DNA of 63,835 nt from Blautia sp. (GTDB taxonomy: Bacteria > Bacillota > Clostridia > Lachnospirales > Lachnospiraceae): assembly GCA_023664455.1 (NCBI GenBank), contig JAMPFM010000009.1, positions 1-63,835 on the forward strand, in the 5' to 3' direction. Below, one piece after another: positions 18,644 to 27,748 of this stretch. The position numbers and the translations under genes were made by a program. Position 1 is the stretch's first letter, and the number at the start of each line of letters is the position of its first letter. The notes beneath the pieces are model-generated. The model searched no databases. It had not been told where the DNA came from and saw nothing but the letters and a program-made list of their open reading frames with translations.

Positions 18644-19573
18644 TTAGAAATTTCTTTTTTCCAGCCTTTCCCGGTATCCGGGTGCATTTTTAATCTCAAA
18701 TTTATTATTGAACATCTCATATTCGGCGTCTGGAAGCTTATCCGCTATCCGCTCTTCCACATTGGTCTTATAGACGATGCCGCACGCTACGGATGGCGAT
18801 AGTATTTCATCTTCATAGGCAAAGCATTTTTCCTGTACCTTACTGCAATAATCCTCTGCTTCCCCCTCGTCCGCCATCGGGATTAAGACGATAAATACAT
18901 CGCCGTCCACACGCCCGATGATATAGTCCGCTTTCGCCTCATTTTTCAAAATGCCCGCAATCGTCCTAATCAGACGGTCGCTCTCTTCATCACCGAAATT
19001 GTCATTGACGTATTTCCAGTCATTGATGTTGGCATTGATGATAGCTACCGGAACGACTTCCGATTTGTCCATTGCCTTCATCCGTTCCTCAAAATAGAAC
19101 TTATGATAAACCCCCGTCAGGGCGTCTTCCTTTTCCCCATCCGCCGTCTGAATCCGTCTTTCGCCCAGCTTCTCTTCCAATTCATCAAGATAAAAAACCG
19201 CCTCTTTATGCAGATAGGCTTCTTCGCCTAGATGGGAAAATAACGTTACTACCTCGTCAATCATACGCTCTACCGTCTGCTTCTTATCTTCATCCACATG
19301 TTCCGTTTTGGTATAAAGATGGGCAATCGTCCTATTATATACGCGTATTTTCCTGCCCGGACTGCCTACCACATCTGGGGTAAAACCGGCGAAATTTCCG
19401 GCAGAAACCACTTTTTCCCCATGCCTGTCCGTAAGCAGAAGCTCCGCACCTGTAAGCAGCGACAACTCTTTGAGATATGCCCGTAAAGAATCTACCGGAT
19501 ACAGATTATCCATCGCATAATTCTTGATATTTTCTTTGATCCTTTTCTCATAAGGAACCGCTTTAAACCCCAT
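18644..19573 (-). CDS. GGDEF-domain protein with degenerate active site
   Basis: 309 residues from ATG 19573 (MGFKAVPYEKRIKEN), preceded by GGAGAGGG. The N-terminal half looks like a sensor region (LLTDRHGEKVVSAGNF, PGRKIRVYNRTIAHLY), followed by a helical linker. The C-terminal half is a GGDEF fold (DALTGVYHKFYFEERM, NINDWKYVNDNFGDEESDRLIRTIA), but where the GG[D/E]EF loop should be it has RVDGDVF. With both leading glycine and acidic positions altered, cyclic-di-GMP synthesis is unlikely; it may bind nucleotide or act as a receptor. The longer frame to 19786 runs through the promoter region and is not used. Confidence 0.8.
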   Translation of the reverse strand: MGFKAVPYEKRIKENIKNYAMDNLYPVDSLRAYLKELSLLTGAELLLTDRHGEKVVSAGNFAGFTPDVVGSPGRKIRVYNRTIAHLYTKTEHVDEDKKQTVERMIDEVVTLFSHLGEEAYLHKEAVFYLDELEEKLGERRIQTADGEKEDALTGVYHKFYFEERMKAMDKSEVVPVAIINANINDWKYVNDNFGDEESDRLIRTIAGILKNEAKADYIIGRVDGDVFIVLIPMADEGEAEDYCSKVQEKCFAYEDEILSPSVACGIVYKTNVEERIADKLPDAEYEMFNNKFEIKNAPGYRERLEKRNF

Positions 19574-19620
19574 ATTAATCCCTCTCCTATCCCCATTGAT
19601 TCTATTACAAATTTGTTTTA

Positions 19621-19649
19621 AGTATACCTTTTTTACATAGGTTTGTCTA
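19621..19649 (-). promoter_or_regulatory. Promoter of the GGDEF-like gene
   Basis: Minus strand TAGACA (19649-19644), 17 bp, TATACT (19626-19621), about 40 bp before the ribosome binding site. It is divergent from the kinase promoter at 19711-19739, about 60 bp away. Confidence 0.7.
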
Positions 19650-19710
19650 GGGAAATGAAAGGGGATTTCCGGGATAAATATTGATTTCCGTGTTTTTTCC
19701 TTCCAAAATA

Positions 19711-19739
19711 TTGACCATTGTCGTGTTAATGTGTAAAAT
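19711..19739 (+). promoter_or_regulatory. Promoter of the HipA-like kinase gene
   Basis: Plus strand TTGACC (19711-19716), a 17-bp spacer and TAAAAT (19734-19739). The predicted start near 19746 gives a leader of about 130 nt. It is the only recognised promoter that drives a plus-strand gene in the window. Confidence 0.7.
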
Positions 19740-19745
19740 GAAGAA

Positions 19746-19876
19746 TATTGGGTGGTGATAGTGTGAAAAATAAATTTTTCCCACATGTTTACATGTGTTA
19801 CGCAATAATTTGTGCTGACATCGTAGATGTCTTGGGCACATAAATTCGCAGGTTAAGGAAGGAGCATGGTTATTAA
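19746..19876 (+). promoter_or_regulatory. Structured 5' leader of the HipA-like kinase
   Basis: The leader contains three successive hairpin potentials: GTGTGAAAAAT / ATTTTTCCCAC (one mismatch), CACATGT / ACATGTG, and TGTGC ... GACATC-GTA-GATGTC ... GCACA. The leader ends in AAGGAG and then CATGGTTATTAA before the ATG. Function unknown; such folding could control translation of the kinase. Confidence 0.5.
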
Positions 19877-20989
19877 ATGTACTTGATGCTACAAGACATG
19901 AAAATACTATATTTTGATTTAGACGATTTCGTCGTCGAAGTAATCCGGGATGACCTTCTGCCTTTCTGTCTGCGTTCAAATATCCGGCATTCCGCCGCTA
20001 TGAAAGATATCTTACATAATGTCCAGATTATAAAAAGTTATTTAAGCAACCGGGTACTGTCCCTTTCCAGAGACAATGCAAAACAGATTTACGCCGCATT
20101 CCAGATACCACAGATAGATTCCATCGATAACCGGGTAGATATCTGTATCAAGTGCAAAGGCGTATCCATCCAGGACAGTTACTGGATTCGGGAAGATACG
20201 GAAATCGTCTATTGGAAAAATGTCAATATCCGGCAGAATAAACTGCGCGATATCGTAGACATCTCTTTAAGCGGCTTCGACCCGACCATCGCTACAAGCA
20301 GCATCTGCCCGGAATTAACCACCAAGGGACTTTTTCGGAAAGGCTGGATTCATCTGGGCAATGAATTATATATGCTCAAATCTGACCGTACCAATAATTA
20401 TATCAATACCAATATGGAAATATTAGCCGCAGACATCCTGACCTGTTTTGAAAACGTCGCCGAAAGCATCACCTATGTGGGCGACATCAAAGAAACCTCG
20501 GAAGGCACAGAATTTATTTCTATCTGTAAAAATTTCGTAGGGGAACAGTATTCGTTCATCGAAGCCTGGGAAGTCATGGAATATACCAAACGATGCAATA
20601 TCGATTTCAAAAAGTACTGCCTGGATAAATGGGGCGCCCTCTTCGCCAGCATTCCCGTGCTGGATTATATTATCGTAAATACGGACAGGCATACACAGAA
20701 TTACGGTTTTTTTATGAACAATAATACCGGCAGACTGGAACATCTTGCCCCGCTGTTTGACTTTAACTGCGCCCTTGTTGCCGACTATTTTTCCCGCAAT
20801 GCCGCAGATACTTTAAGCCAGATGTTCAATACTGCCGAAACCCTGAAAGAACTGGCATACTATTTTCTTCCATATACGGATATCCGTTTCCGGGAAGATA
20901 AATTCAACCGCCTGGCCGCAAAAAATCCAGAATACAGACACGTCTTTGAGCAGGTTTATCATCGGATTCAGGAATTGGGAATTGCCTAA
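19877..20989 (+). CDS. HipA-like serine/threonine kinase, orphan
   Basis: 370 residues. The C-terminal half has HipA-family kinase features: a lysine strand (LYMLKSD), the catalytic loop DYIIVNTDRHTQNYGFF and the metal-binding segment LAPLFDFNCAL. HipA kinases phosphorylate targets such as glutamyl-tRNA synthetase and normally pair with an HipB antitoxin. Here no HipB-like helix-turn-helix gene is adjacent, and the N-terminal 150 residues do not resemble the usual HipA N-subdomain. It is the only plus-strand gene in the window, has its own promoter, and is followed by a long palindromic element shared with the opposite carbonic anhydrase gene. ATG 19877 is chosen; ATGs at 19886 and 19898 are alternatives. 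Confidence 0.75.
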   Translation: MYLMLQDMKILYFDLDDFVVEVIRDDLLPFCLRSNIRHSAAMKDILHNVQIIKSYLSNRVLSLSRDNAKQIYAAFQIPQIDSIDNRVDICIKCKGVSIQDSYWIREDTEIVYWKNVNIRQNKLRDIVDISLSGFDPTIATSSICPELTTKGLFRKGWIHLGNELYMLKSDRTNNYINTNMEILAADILTCFENVAESITYVGDIKETSEGTEFISICKNFVGEQYSFIEAWEVMEYTKRCNIDFKKYCLDKWGALFASIPVLDYIIVNTDRHTQNYGFFMNNNTGRLEHLAPLFDFNCALVADYFSRNAADTLSQMFNTAETLKELAYYFLPYTDIRFREDKFNRLAAKNPEYRHVFEQVYHRIQELGIA

Positions 20990-21005
20990 TATTAGATAGT
21001 GAGAT

Positions 21006-21151
21006 GGCAGACGCAGACAGAAATCCCGCGAAGGTCCTTGAAAAACGCCGGCACTTAGCTCAAAAGACGCAAAGCGGCTTTTGAGCTTAGTACCGCTGCG
21101 TTTTTCACGGAGCGAGAGCGCGCCTTCGCGGGATTTCTGTCTGCGTCTGCC
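21006..21151. repeat. Large palindromic element, copy 1
   Basis: A 146-bp element bounded by a perfect 29-bp inverted repeat (21006-21034, beginning GGCAGACGCAGACAG, and 21123-21151). Inside are a second pair (GAAAAACGC / GCGTTTTTC) and a central hairpin (CTTAGCTCAAAAG / CTTTTGAGCTTAG). It lies between the convergent ends of the HipA-like gene and the carbonic anhydrase gene, so it could act as a bidirectional terminator. A close copy is at 21872-22015. Confidence 0.9.
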
Positions 21152-21171
21152 CCCCGGTGCAAATTCCAAAT

Positions 21172-21756
21172 TTACGCTTCCATAAACTCTACTCGTCCAT
21201 CTTCGATATGATAAACCGCTCCGATTACCCTGACGCCGTTCTTCTCACCGCCCGCCGGAATTTCCAGACTGCTTTCAATCTTCTCGACGCCATGTCTGAC
21301 ATTCAGACAGCATGCCTTATAGCCGTCCGTTTCTTCTCCAATCGCTGCCTTAATCTCGTCCGTAATGGATTTGATAAAACCGCCCGTATGTCCGCTGACA
21401 GCCGCTCCTACCGCGCCGCAATTCGTATGTCCAAGCACGACGACAAGCTTCGAGCCAAGATGATCCGCTGCATATTCCACGCTGCCAAGCTGGAACTCAT
21501 TAATCACATTTCCTGCAACACGAATTACAAATAACTCTCCTATCCCTGCTGAAAAAATGCTTTCCGGTATTACGCGGGAATCTGCACAGGTAATCACGAT
21601 TGCATATGGATGCTGACCATTTTCACAGGTATCCTTCCGTATTGCTAATGAAATATCTCCTGAATTTACCGATGCGTCCAGATACTTCTCATTCCCCTGA
21701 CGCAGTTTCCCTAACGCCTCATTTGCCGAAACCAGCGTATTATTCTCACTTGACAT
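21172..21756 (-). CDS. Beta-class carbonic anhydrase
   Basis: 194 residues. The zinc ligands are visible: CADSR (Cys, with the Asp-Arg dyad) and GHTNCGAV (His, Cys). It interconverts CO2 and bicarbonate in the cytoplasm. Length is normal for the compact bacterial form. It stands alone, transcribed leftward, with a palindromic element on each side in the same orientation (21006-21151 and 21832-22055), so it looks like an independent cassette. Start ATG 21756 has GAGGAGG upstream. Confidence 0.95.
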   Translation of the reverse strand: MSSENNTLVSANEALGKLRQGNEKYLDASVNSGDISLAIRKDTCENGQHPYAIVITCADSRVIPESIFSAGIGELFVIRVAGNVINEFQLGSVEYAADHLGSKLVVVLGHTNCGAVGAAVSGHTGGFIKSITDEIKAAIGEETDGYKACCLNVRHGVEKIESSLEIPAGGEKNGVRVIGAVYHIEDGRVEFMEA

Positions 21757-21831
21757 GATACATTCCTCCTCGTCTTTTTCTCAAAGTATAGCATTTTAGC
21801 CAATTTTTGTAAAGGCAAGCACAGGCACAAT

Positions 21832-22055
21832 CACGGAAATCAATTTTCAGTCAGCTCCTTAACATGGAGCCGGCAGGACAGATAGAAATCCCACGAAGGT
21901 CCTTGAAAAACGCCGGTCCTTAGTGAAAAAGGCGCAACGCGGCTTTTGAACTTAGTACCGCTGCGTTTTTCACGGAGCGAGAGCGTGCCTTCGCGGGATT
22001 TCTATCTGCCCTGCCACCTCAATATCTACATGCTGACTGAAAATTGATTTCCGTG
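21832..22055. repeat. Large palindromic element, copy 2, with extra outer inverted repeat
   Basis: The 144-bp core (21872-22015) is closely similar to copy 1, with 28-bp arms beginning GGCAGGACAGATAG that pair with two mismatches. Outside it is a further perfect 24-bp inverted repeat (21832-21855, starting CACGGAAATCAATTTTC, and 22032-22055). The stem bases differ from copy 1 in a compensated way (GACAG/CTGTC versus GATAG/CTATC). It fills most of the 326-bp gap between carbonic anhydrase and polC; nothing else is seen there. Confidence 0.9.
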
Positions 22056-22082
22056 CCTACGCAATAGACCTCTTGCATAACC

Positions 22083-25000
22083 TTACATCGCAAAATCAAA
22101 CAGACTAATCTGATTGGATTCCGGCAGATTTCCAAGAATCCCCAGATTGTCCATAAGCTCTGTCACTGTCTGGGATACTTTCGTGCGCTGCCTAAAATCG
22201 TCTTTGGATAAGAAAGGACCGTCTTTGGCGGCTTCTACAACCGCTTCCGCCGCTTTTTCCCCCAACCCATCGATGCTGCTAAAGGATGGCATCAGTCTTT
22301 TATCATCTACAATCTGAAAGGCATTTGCCTGCGCAGAAAAAAGGTCTATCGGCGTAAATTCAAAGCCTCTTGCATACATTTCCTGCACAATCTTCATATC
22401 CCGGTAAGAGTCCTGCTCTTTCTTGGACAGGGTATCGCTTCTGCGCTTATAATCTGACATCATCTCTTCTAAATGCTGCTGCCCCTGACACATCAACTCA
22501 TACGAAAAACCAGAAGCACGGATACTGAAAAACGCCGCATAATAAGCAAGCGGATAATTAATCTTACAGTAAGCAATCCGCCACGCCATCATGACATACG
22601 CCGCCGCATGGGCTTTCGGGAACATATACTTTATCTTCTTACAGGACCAGATATACCAGTCCGGTACGTTCGCCGCCTTCATGGCTTCCTCCCATTCCGG
22701 TTTCAATCCCTTACCTTTACGCACACTTTCCATAATCGTAAAGGAAAGCGCCGGGTCCACTCCCATCTGAATCAGATAAATCATGATATCGTCACGGCAG
22801 CATATCGCCGTGGATATGGTCGCCTTTCCCTCTTCAATCAGCGTCTGCGCGTTGCCAAGCCATACGTCGGTTCCATGCGCCAGCCCCGCAATCCGCACCA
22901 AATCGGTAAAACATTTGGGCTTGGCGTCTATGACCATCTGCATCGCAAAATCCGTTCCAAACTCTGGAATCCCAAGGCAGCCCAGTTTACAGCCGCTAAT
23001 CTGCTCCGGCGTAATGCCCAACGCTTCTGTAGAGGCAAATAAAGACATGACCTGCTTATCGTCCAGCGGAATCGTAACCGGGTCAATCCCCGTCAAATCC
23101 TGCAGCATACGAATCATGGTCGGATCATCGTGTCCGAGAATATCCAGTTTCAACAGGTTATGATCGATGGAATGATAATCAAAATGCGTCGTAACGATAT
23201 CCGTCTTCATATCATTTGCCGGGTGCTGCACGGGCGTAAAGGAATTGATGTCCTCCCCTACCGGCAGTACCACGATGCCGCCCGGATGCTGTCCCGTGCT
23301 TCTTCTGACGCCGGTACACCCCGCCACGATACGGTTAATCTCACAAATCCGCTTCCGCTGTCCGCGCTCTTCATAATAATTTTTCACATAACCAAACGCC
23401 GTCTTATCCGCCAGCGTACCGATTGTCCCCGCCCGGTAAGTCTGCCCATACCCGAATATAACTTCCGTGTATTTATGCGCCTTACTCTGATATTCCCCAG
23501 AAAAATTCAAATCGATATCCGGCTCTTTGTCCCCCTTAAATCCAAGGAATGTCTCAAAAGGAATGTCAAACCCTTCCTTCTGTAAGGGTGTGCCGCAGAC
23601 CGGACAGTCTTTATCCGGCATATCGCATCCCGCGCCGCCGCTGTAGGCTTTGACTTCCTCAGAATCAAAATCGTAATAGTGGCACTTGGGACAAAGATAG
23701 TGGGGACTCAGCGAATTTACTTCCGTAATGCCCGCCATATTCGCCACGAAAGAAGAACCGACGGAACCTCTCGAACCTACCAGATAACCGTCTTCCACGG
23801 ATTTCCACACCAATTTCTGCGCAATAATATACATGACCGCAAAACCGTTGGATATGATGGAATGCAGCTCTCTTTCCAGTCTTGCGCGCACGATTTCGGG
23901 GAGTTCTTCCCCATACAGCTCATGCGCCTTTTTATAACAGATATCCGTCAGTAGTTTGTCGCTGTCGGCAATTACCGGCGGACACTTATCCGGTCTTACG
24001 GGCGACATGGACTCTATCATATCCGCAATCAGATTCGTATTGGTAATCACCACTTCCTGCGCCTTTTCGCTCCCCAGGTAAGCAAATTCCTCCAACATCT
24101 CTTCCGTCGTCCGAAAATACAGCGGCGCCTGATTATCCGCATCGGAAAAATGTTGTCCCGCCATAATAATTCGTCGGTAGACTTCATCCTCCGGGTCTAA
24201 GAAATGCACGTCGCAGGTAGCCGCCACCGGTTTGTGAAACTGCTCACCGATACGGACAATTTTCCGATTGATATTCATAATATCTTCCATAGAAGTAATC
24301 TGCGGCAGCTTCTCTGACGCAATCATAAACTGATTGTTTCCCAGCGGCTGAATTTCTAAATAATCGTAAAATCGTACAATTCTAGCTATTTCTGCGTCTG
24401 ATTTTCCATCCAGAAGCGCGCGGTAGAGTTCTCCTGCTTCACAGGCGCTTCCCAGAATCAGACCTTCCCGGTACTGCTGCAGCAGACTCTTGGGAATCCG
24501 GGGTCTTCTGGCAAAATAATTCAAATGGGATTCCGATACCAGACGGTACAGATTCATACGTCCCACATTATTCTTCGCTAAGATAATCGCATGGTAAGTC
24601 GGCAGTTTTTTCACAATATCCGGGCTGGATTTTCCCAGCAAGTTGATATCCGCCAGCGTATTTACACTGTCTTTTTGCAGCATCGGAATAAACTTCACAA
24701 AAATTTCCGCCGTCGCTTCCGCATCTTCTACCGCCCGGTGATGATTTTCCAAGGATATACCAAGGGTCTTTGCCACCGCATCTAACGTATGTTTTGCCTG
24801 ACCGGGCAGTAAAATCCTGGCAATTCCCACCGTATCCACATAAGTAAAATCATGCCCAATTCCCAGCCTGTCACAGTTTTCCATAATGAAACCCATATCG
24901 AAACTGGCATTGTGGGCTACTAAAACGGCGTCACCACAAAATTCCAGAAACTGCGGCAAAGCGACGTCAATATGCGGCGCATCCACCACCATATTATCCT

Positions 25001-26609
25001 GAATGCCCGTCAGTTTCTCGATTTCAAAAGGAATTGGGACATCGGGATTGACAAAGGTGGAAAAACGTTCCGTTATCTGCCCGCCTGACACTTTTACGGC
25101 GCCAATTTCAATAATTTTATTATGAACCGGTGAAAATCCGGTAGTCTCAATATCAAAAACAACAAAGGTTTCTTCCAGATTCTGCCCTTTATCATTCGTG
25201 ACGATTTCCTTCAAATCGTCTACTAAGTAAGCCTCCACGCCATAGATAACTTTGAAAAAGTCCTGCTTATCCGGGTCTTCATCCCCCGCCTCTTTGCGCT
25301 TATTTTTCTCCGCCTTCCATAAATCTTCCCATACATGGTTGGCGTCGGGAAAAGCCTGCAATACTCCGTGGTCTGTAATCGCAATCGCCGGATGTCCCCA
25401 TTGATACGCCCTCTTAACGATATCTTTTGCCTCTGACACCCCGTCCATGTCGCTCATCTTCGTATGACAGTGCAGCTCTACGCGCTTATGTACGCTATGA
25501 TCCACACGCGAGGTTGTAAAATCCGGTATCTTTTTGATGCCATAAACAGAACCTATCGTCAGCTCATGGTCGAATTTATCCACAATTGCCGTCCCCTTGA
25601 TTTTCACAAAAGCCCCCGGCTTGATTGCAGACGTAATTTCCTCTAGCTGCTCATTGCCAATAAACATCTTAATCGTAATCGTATCCGTCAAATCCGTCAC
25701 GTCAAAAATCAGAATCGTCCGCTCGTTACGCAGCGCCCTCTTATCCAGATTCAGGATCCTGCCCCGGATAACGACTTCCCCGATTTCCCCGATGACTTCT
25801 TCTATCGCAATCGCTTCTTCTTCAAAATCCCTGCCATAGATGACATCCGGGTTATTAGACCTTTTCAAAGGTCTGCGCATATCGCCGGAATACTTCTTTT
25901 CCCCACGCATACTGCCCGCAGATTCCTTTGCCCTGTCCACTGAGGCAGTCTTTTTATCCGCTTCTGCTGCCTTACTTTCACCCTCTTTGACAGTCTGCCC
26001 CGCACCTTCGCTTCTTTTCCCGGCTCTGGCGGATATCTCGGCAATCTGCATCGCAAATTTCTGCTCGTCTTCTTCCCGGCGCCGGTTCTTTGTGCGCTCC
26101 TTATAAGAAGAGAGAATCTCTACGGAAAAACCGCACCTCTCATTATAAATCTTATCCAGAATGCGCAGCAGCTCCTCCGCCTTTTCCTTTCCCATGACCG
26201 TATCTTCTAACGTCAGCATGACCTGATTTTCCGCAGGATAAGTAATATCAGCATTTTTAAAAAGATGATACTCTATCGGCGAATACTCCCGCAGCTCCAA
26301 TAAAATGCTGTCCTTATACAGATTCATCAGTTTCTCTGGGTTATACTGCGAAGAGAGCCGGAATTTCTCATAAATGCGTATCGTTATCGCCGCATTCGGG
26401 AAAAACTGCTTTTTCATTTCCCGCTCTACCCGAAATACATCTTCCTTCTGAATCAACCTGTCAGAAGCAATATAAATCCTAAGGAACTCTTTCCGCTTCG
26501 TCGCAGAAATCCGCTCCACCATAACCTGCTCATACAAATCTTCCAGCCCACTGTCTAACTTCAAAGTGGGAAATACATCAAAAAACTTTTTGGACATTCT
26601 AATGACCAT
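22083..26609 (-). CDS. polC: DNA polymerase III subunit alpha, PolC type
   Basis: 1508 residues, normal for Gram-positive PolC, the main replicative polymerase. In order: an N-terminal domain, a charged linker (about 185-240), an OB-fold (GEVVIRGRILNLD), a PHP domain (HCHTKMSDMDGV, AITDHGV) split by an inserted DnaQ-type 3'-5' exonuclease (FVVFDIETTGFSP, HNASFDMGF, HRAVEDA), then the polymerase core with catalytic aspartates (GDKEPDIDLNFSGE) and a C-terminal helix-hairpin-helix. Start ATG 26609 (MVIRM) or 26597 (MSKKFFDVF); the second fits known PolC N-termini, while the first lies almost on the AAAGG. Confidence 0.98.
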   Translation of the reverse strand: MVIRMSKKFFDVFPTLKLDSGLEDLYEQVMVERISATKRKEFLRIYIASDRLIQKEDVFRVEREMKKQFFPNAAITIRIYEKFRLSSQYNPEKLMNLYKDSILLELREYSPIEYHLFKNADITYPAENQVMLTLEDTVMGKEKAEELLRILDKIYNERCGFSVEILSSYKERTKNRRREEDEQKFAMQIAEISARAGKRSEGAGQTVKEGESKAAEADKKTASVDRAKESAGSMRGEKKYSGDMRRPLKRSNNPDVIYGRDFEEEAIAIEEVIGEIGEVVIRGRILNLDKRALRNERTILIFDVTDLTDTITIKMFIGNEQLEEITSAIKPGAFVKIKGTAIVDKFDHELTIGSVYGIKKIPDFTTSRVDHSVHKRVELHCHTKMSDMDGVSEAKDIVKRAYQWGHPAIAITDHGVLQAFPDANHVWEDLWKAEKNKRKEAGDEDPDKQDFFKVIYGVEAYLVDDLKEIVTNDKGQNLEETFVVFDIETTGFSPVHNKIIEIGAVKVSGGQITERFSTFVNPDVPIPFEIEKLTGIQDNMVVDAPHIDVALPQFLEFCGDAVLVAHNASFDMGFIMENCDRLGIGHDFTYVDTVGIARILLPGQAKHTLDAVAKTLGISLENHHRAVEDAEATAEIFVKFIPMLQKDSVNTLADINLLGKSSPDIVKKLPTYHAIILAKNNVGRMNLYRLVSESHLNYFARRPRIPKSLLQQYREGLILGSACEAGELYRALLDGKSDAEIARIVRFYDYLEIQPLGNNQFMIASEKLPQITSMEDIMNINRKIVRIGEQFHKPVAATCDVHFLDPEDEVYRRIIMAGQHFSDADNQAPLYFRTTEEMLEEFAYLGSEKAQEVVITNTNLIADMIESMSPVRPDKCPPVIADSDKLLTDICYKKAHELYGEELPEIVRARLERELHSIISNGFAVMYIIAQKLVWKSVEDGYLVGSRGSVGSSFVANMAGITEVNSLSPHYLCPKCHYYDFDSEEVKAYSGGAGCDMPDKDCPVCGTPLQKEGFDIPFETFLGFKGDKEPDIDLNFSGEYQSKAHKYTEVIFGYGQTYRAGTIGTLADKTAFGYVKNYYEERGQRKRICEINRIVAGCTGVRRSTGQHPGGIVVLPVGEDINSFTPVQHPANDMKTDIVTTHFDYHSIDHNLLKLDILGHDDPTMIRMLQDLTGIDPVTIPLDDKQVMSLFASTEALGITPEQISGCKLGCLGIPEFGTDFAMQMVIDAKPKCFTDLVRIAGLAHGTDVWLGNAQTLIEEGKATISTAICCRDDIMIYLIQMGVDPALSFTIMESVRKGKGLKPEWEEAMKAANVPDWYIWSCKKIKYMFPKAHAAAYVMMAWRIAYCKINYPLAYYAAFFSIRASGFSYELMCQGQQHLEEMMSDYKRRSDTLSKKEQDSYRDMKIVQEMYARGFEFTPIDLFSAQANAFQIVDDKRLMPSFSSIDGLGEKAAEAVVEAAKDGPFLSKDDFRQRTKVSQTVTELMDNLGILGNLPESNQISLFDFAM

Positions 26610-26668
26610 GCCTTTCTCTCAGCCTGTAACAAACACTGCACAAATTTGTGGTTTTACTGCAACAGCAT

Positions 26669-27748
26669 CTACGCCTTTTGACTAGAATCCTCGTTTTCTT
26701 CCCAGTGCAGCAATTCCTCCCGCAGCGTATTTAGCAGCTCTTTTTCTGGCACCTTCTTTATGATTTCACCGTGTTTTATCAGCAAACCTTCCTTTTCACC
26801 GCCGGCAATGCCGATATCCGCTTCTCTTGCCTCTCCCGGTCCGTTGACGGCGCATCCCATAACCGCCACTTTCAAATCCAAAGGAATATCCGCCACCATT
26901 TCCTCTACCTGATTAGCAAGCCCGATTAAATCGATGCGGGTCCTGCCGCAGGTCGGGCAGGATACCACTTCAATGCCGCCTTTTCGCAATCCCAGCGTCC
27001 TTAAAATCTGCTTTGCTGACTTGATTTCCTCCACTGGGTCGCCGGTCAGGGAAACCCGGATGGTATCGCCGATGCCCTGATATAAGATGATGCCCAGACC
27101 GATAGCGGATTTGATATTGCCACTCTGTACCGTACCCGACTCGGTAATGCCTACATGCAGCGGATAATTCGTCTTTTCTGCAAGAATCTCATGGGCTTTG
27201 ATGCACATCAGCACATCGGAAGATTTGATACTGATGACCAGATTATCATACCCAAGGGACTCTATCATCCCGACTTTTTCCAGCGCGCTTTCCACGATTC
27301 CTTCCGCCGTCACACCATGATATTTTTCTAACAATTCTTTTTCCAGCGAGCCACTGTTAACACCCACCCGGATTGGGATATTTCTTTCTTTCGCCGCTGC
27401 CACCACTGCAGCCACCTTATCCCGGCTTCCGATATTGCCCGGATTAATCCGAATCTTATCCGCGCCGTTTTCTATAGCCGCAATCGCCATCCGATAATCA
27501 AAATGAATATCCGCCACAAGCGGAATAGAAATCTGCTTTTTAATTTCCCCAATCGCCTGCGCCGCCTCTATGGTCGGCACGGTCATGCGGATGATTTCAC
27601 AGCCCGCCCGCTCCAGCCTTAAAATCTGTTCGACACTCGCTTCCACATCTTCTGGTTTCGTATTGGTCATCGACTGAATTAAGATGGGATTCCCCCCGCC
27701 GATAACCCTATCACCGATTTTAACTACTTTCGTCTGATTCCGATGCAT
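26669..27748 (-). CDS. ispG: (E)-4-hydroxy-3-methylbut-2-enyl-diphosphate synthase IspG
   Basis: 359 residues of the iron-sulfur enzyme that makes HMBPP in the MEP isoprenoid pathway. The N-terminal TIM barrel is evident (GGGNPILIQSMTNTKPEDVEA, LVADIHFDYRMA) and the C-terminal cluster domain has CPTCGRT and GCAVNGPGEA, giving the three cysteine ligands. It has the short bacterial form without the plant insert. The MEP enzyme dxr is about 5 kb upstream. ATG 27748 is preceded by GAGGGG. Confidence 0.98.
   Translation of the reverse strand: MHRNQTKVVKIGDRVIGGGNPILIQSMTNTKPEDVEASVEQILRLERAGCEIIRMTVPTIEAAQAIGEIKKQISIPLVADIHFDYRMAIAAIENGADKIRINPGNIGSRDKVAAVVAAAKERNIPIRVGVNSGSLEKELLEKYHGVTAEGIVESALEKVGMIESLGYDNLVISIKSSDVLMCIKAHEILAEKTNYPLHVGITESGTVQSGNIKSAIGLGIILYQGIGDTIRVSLTGDPVEEIKSAKQILRTLGLRKGGIEVVSCPTCGRTRIDLIGLANQVEEMVADIPLDLKVAVMGCAVNGPGEAREADIGIAGGEKEGLLIKHGEIIKKVPEKELLNTLREELLHWEENEDSSQKA

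Noticed and set aside
21006-22055. Palindromic elements as an insertion sequence or CRISPR remnants
   Set aside because: No transposase frame is present between or inside the copies, there is no repeat-spacer structure, and the intervening gene is an intact carbonic anhydrase.
25840-26106. Plus-strand frames opposite polC, cheA and flhA
   Set aside because: They are shadows of long minus-strand genes with regular codon structure and lack ribosome binding sites.
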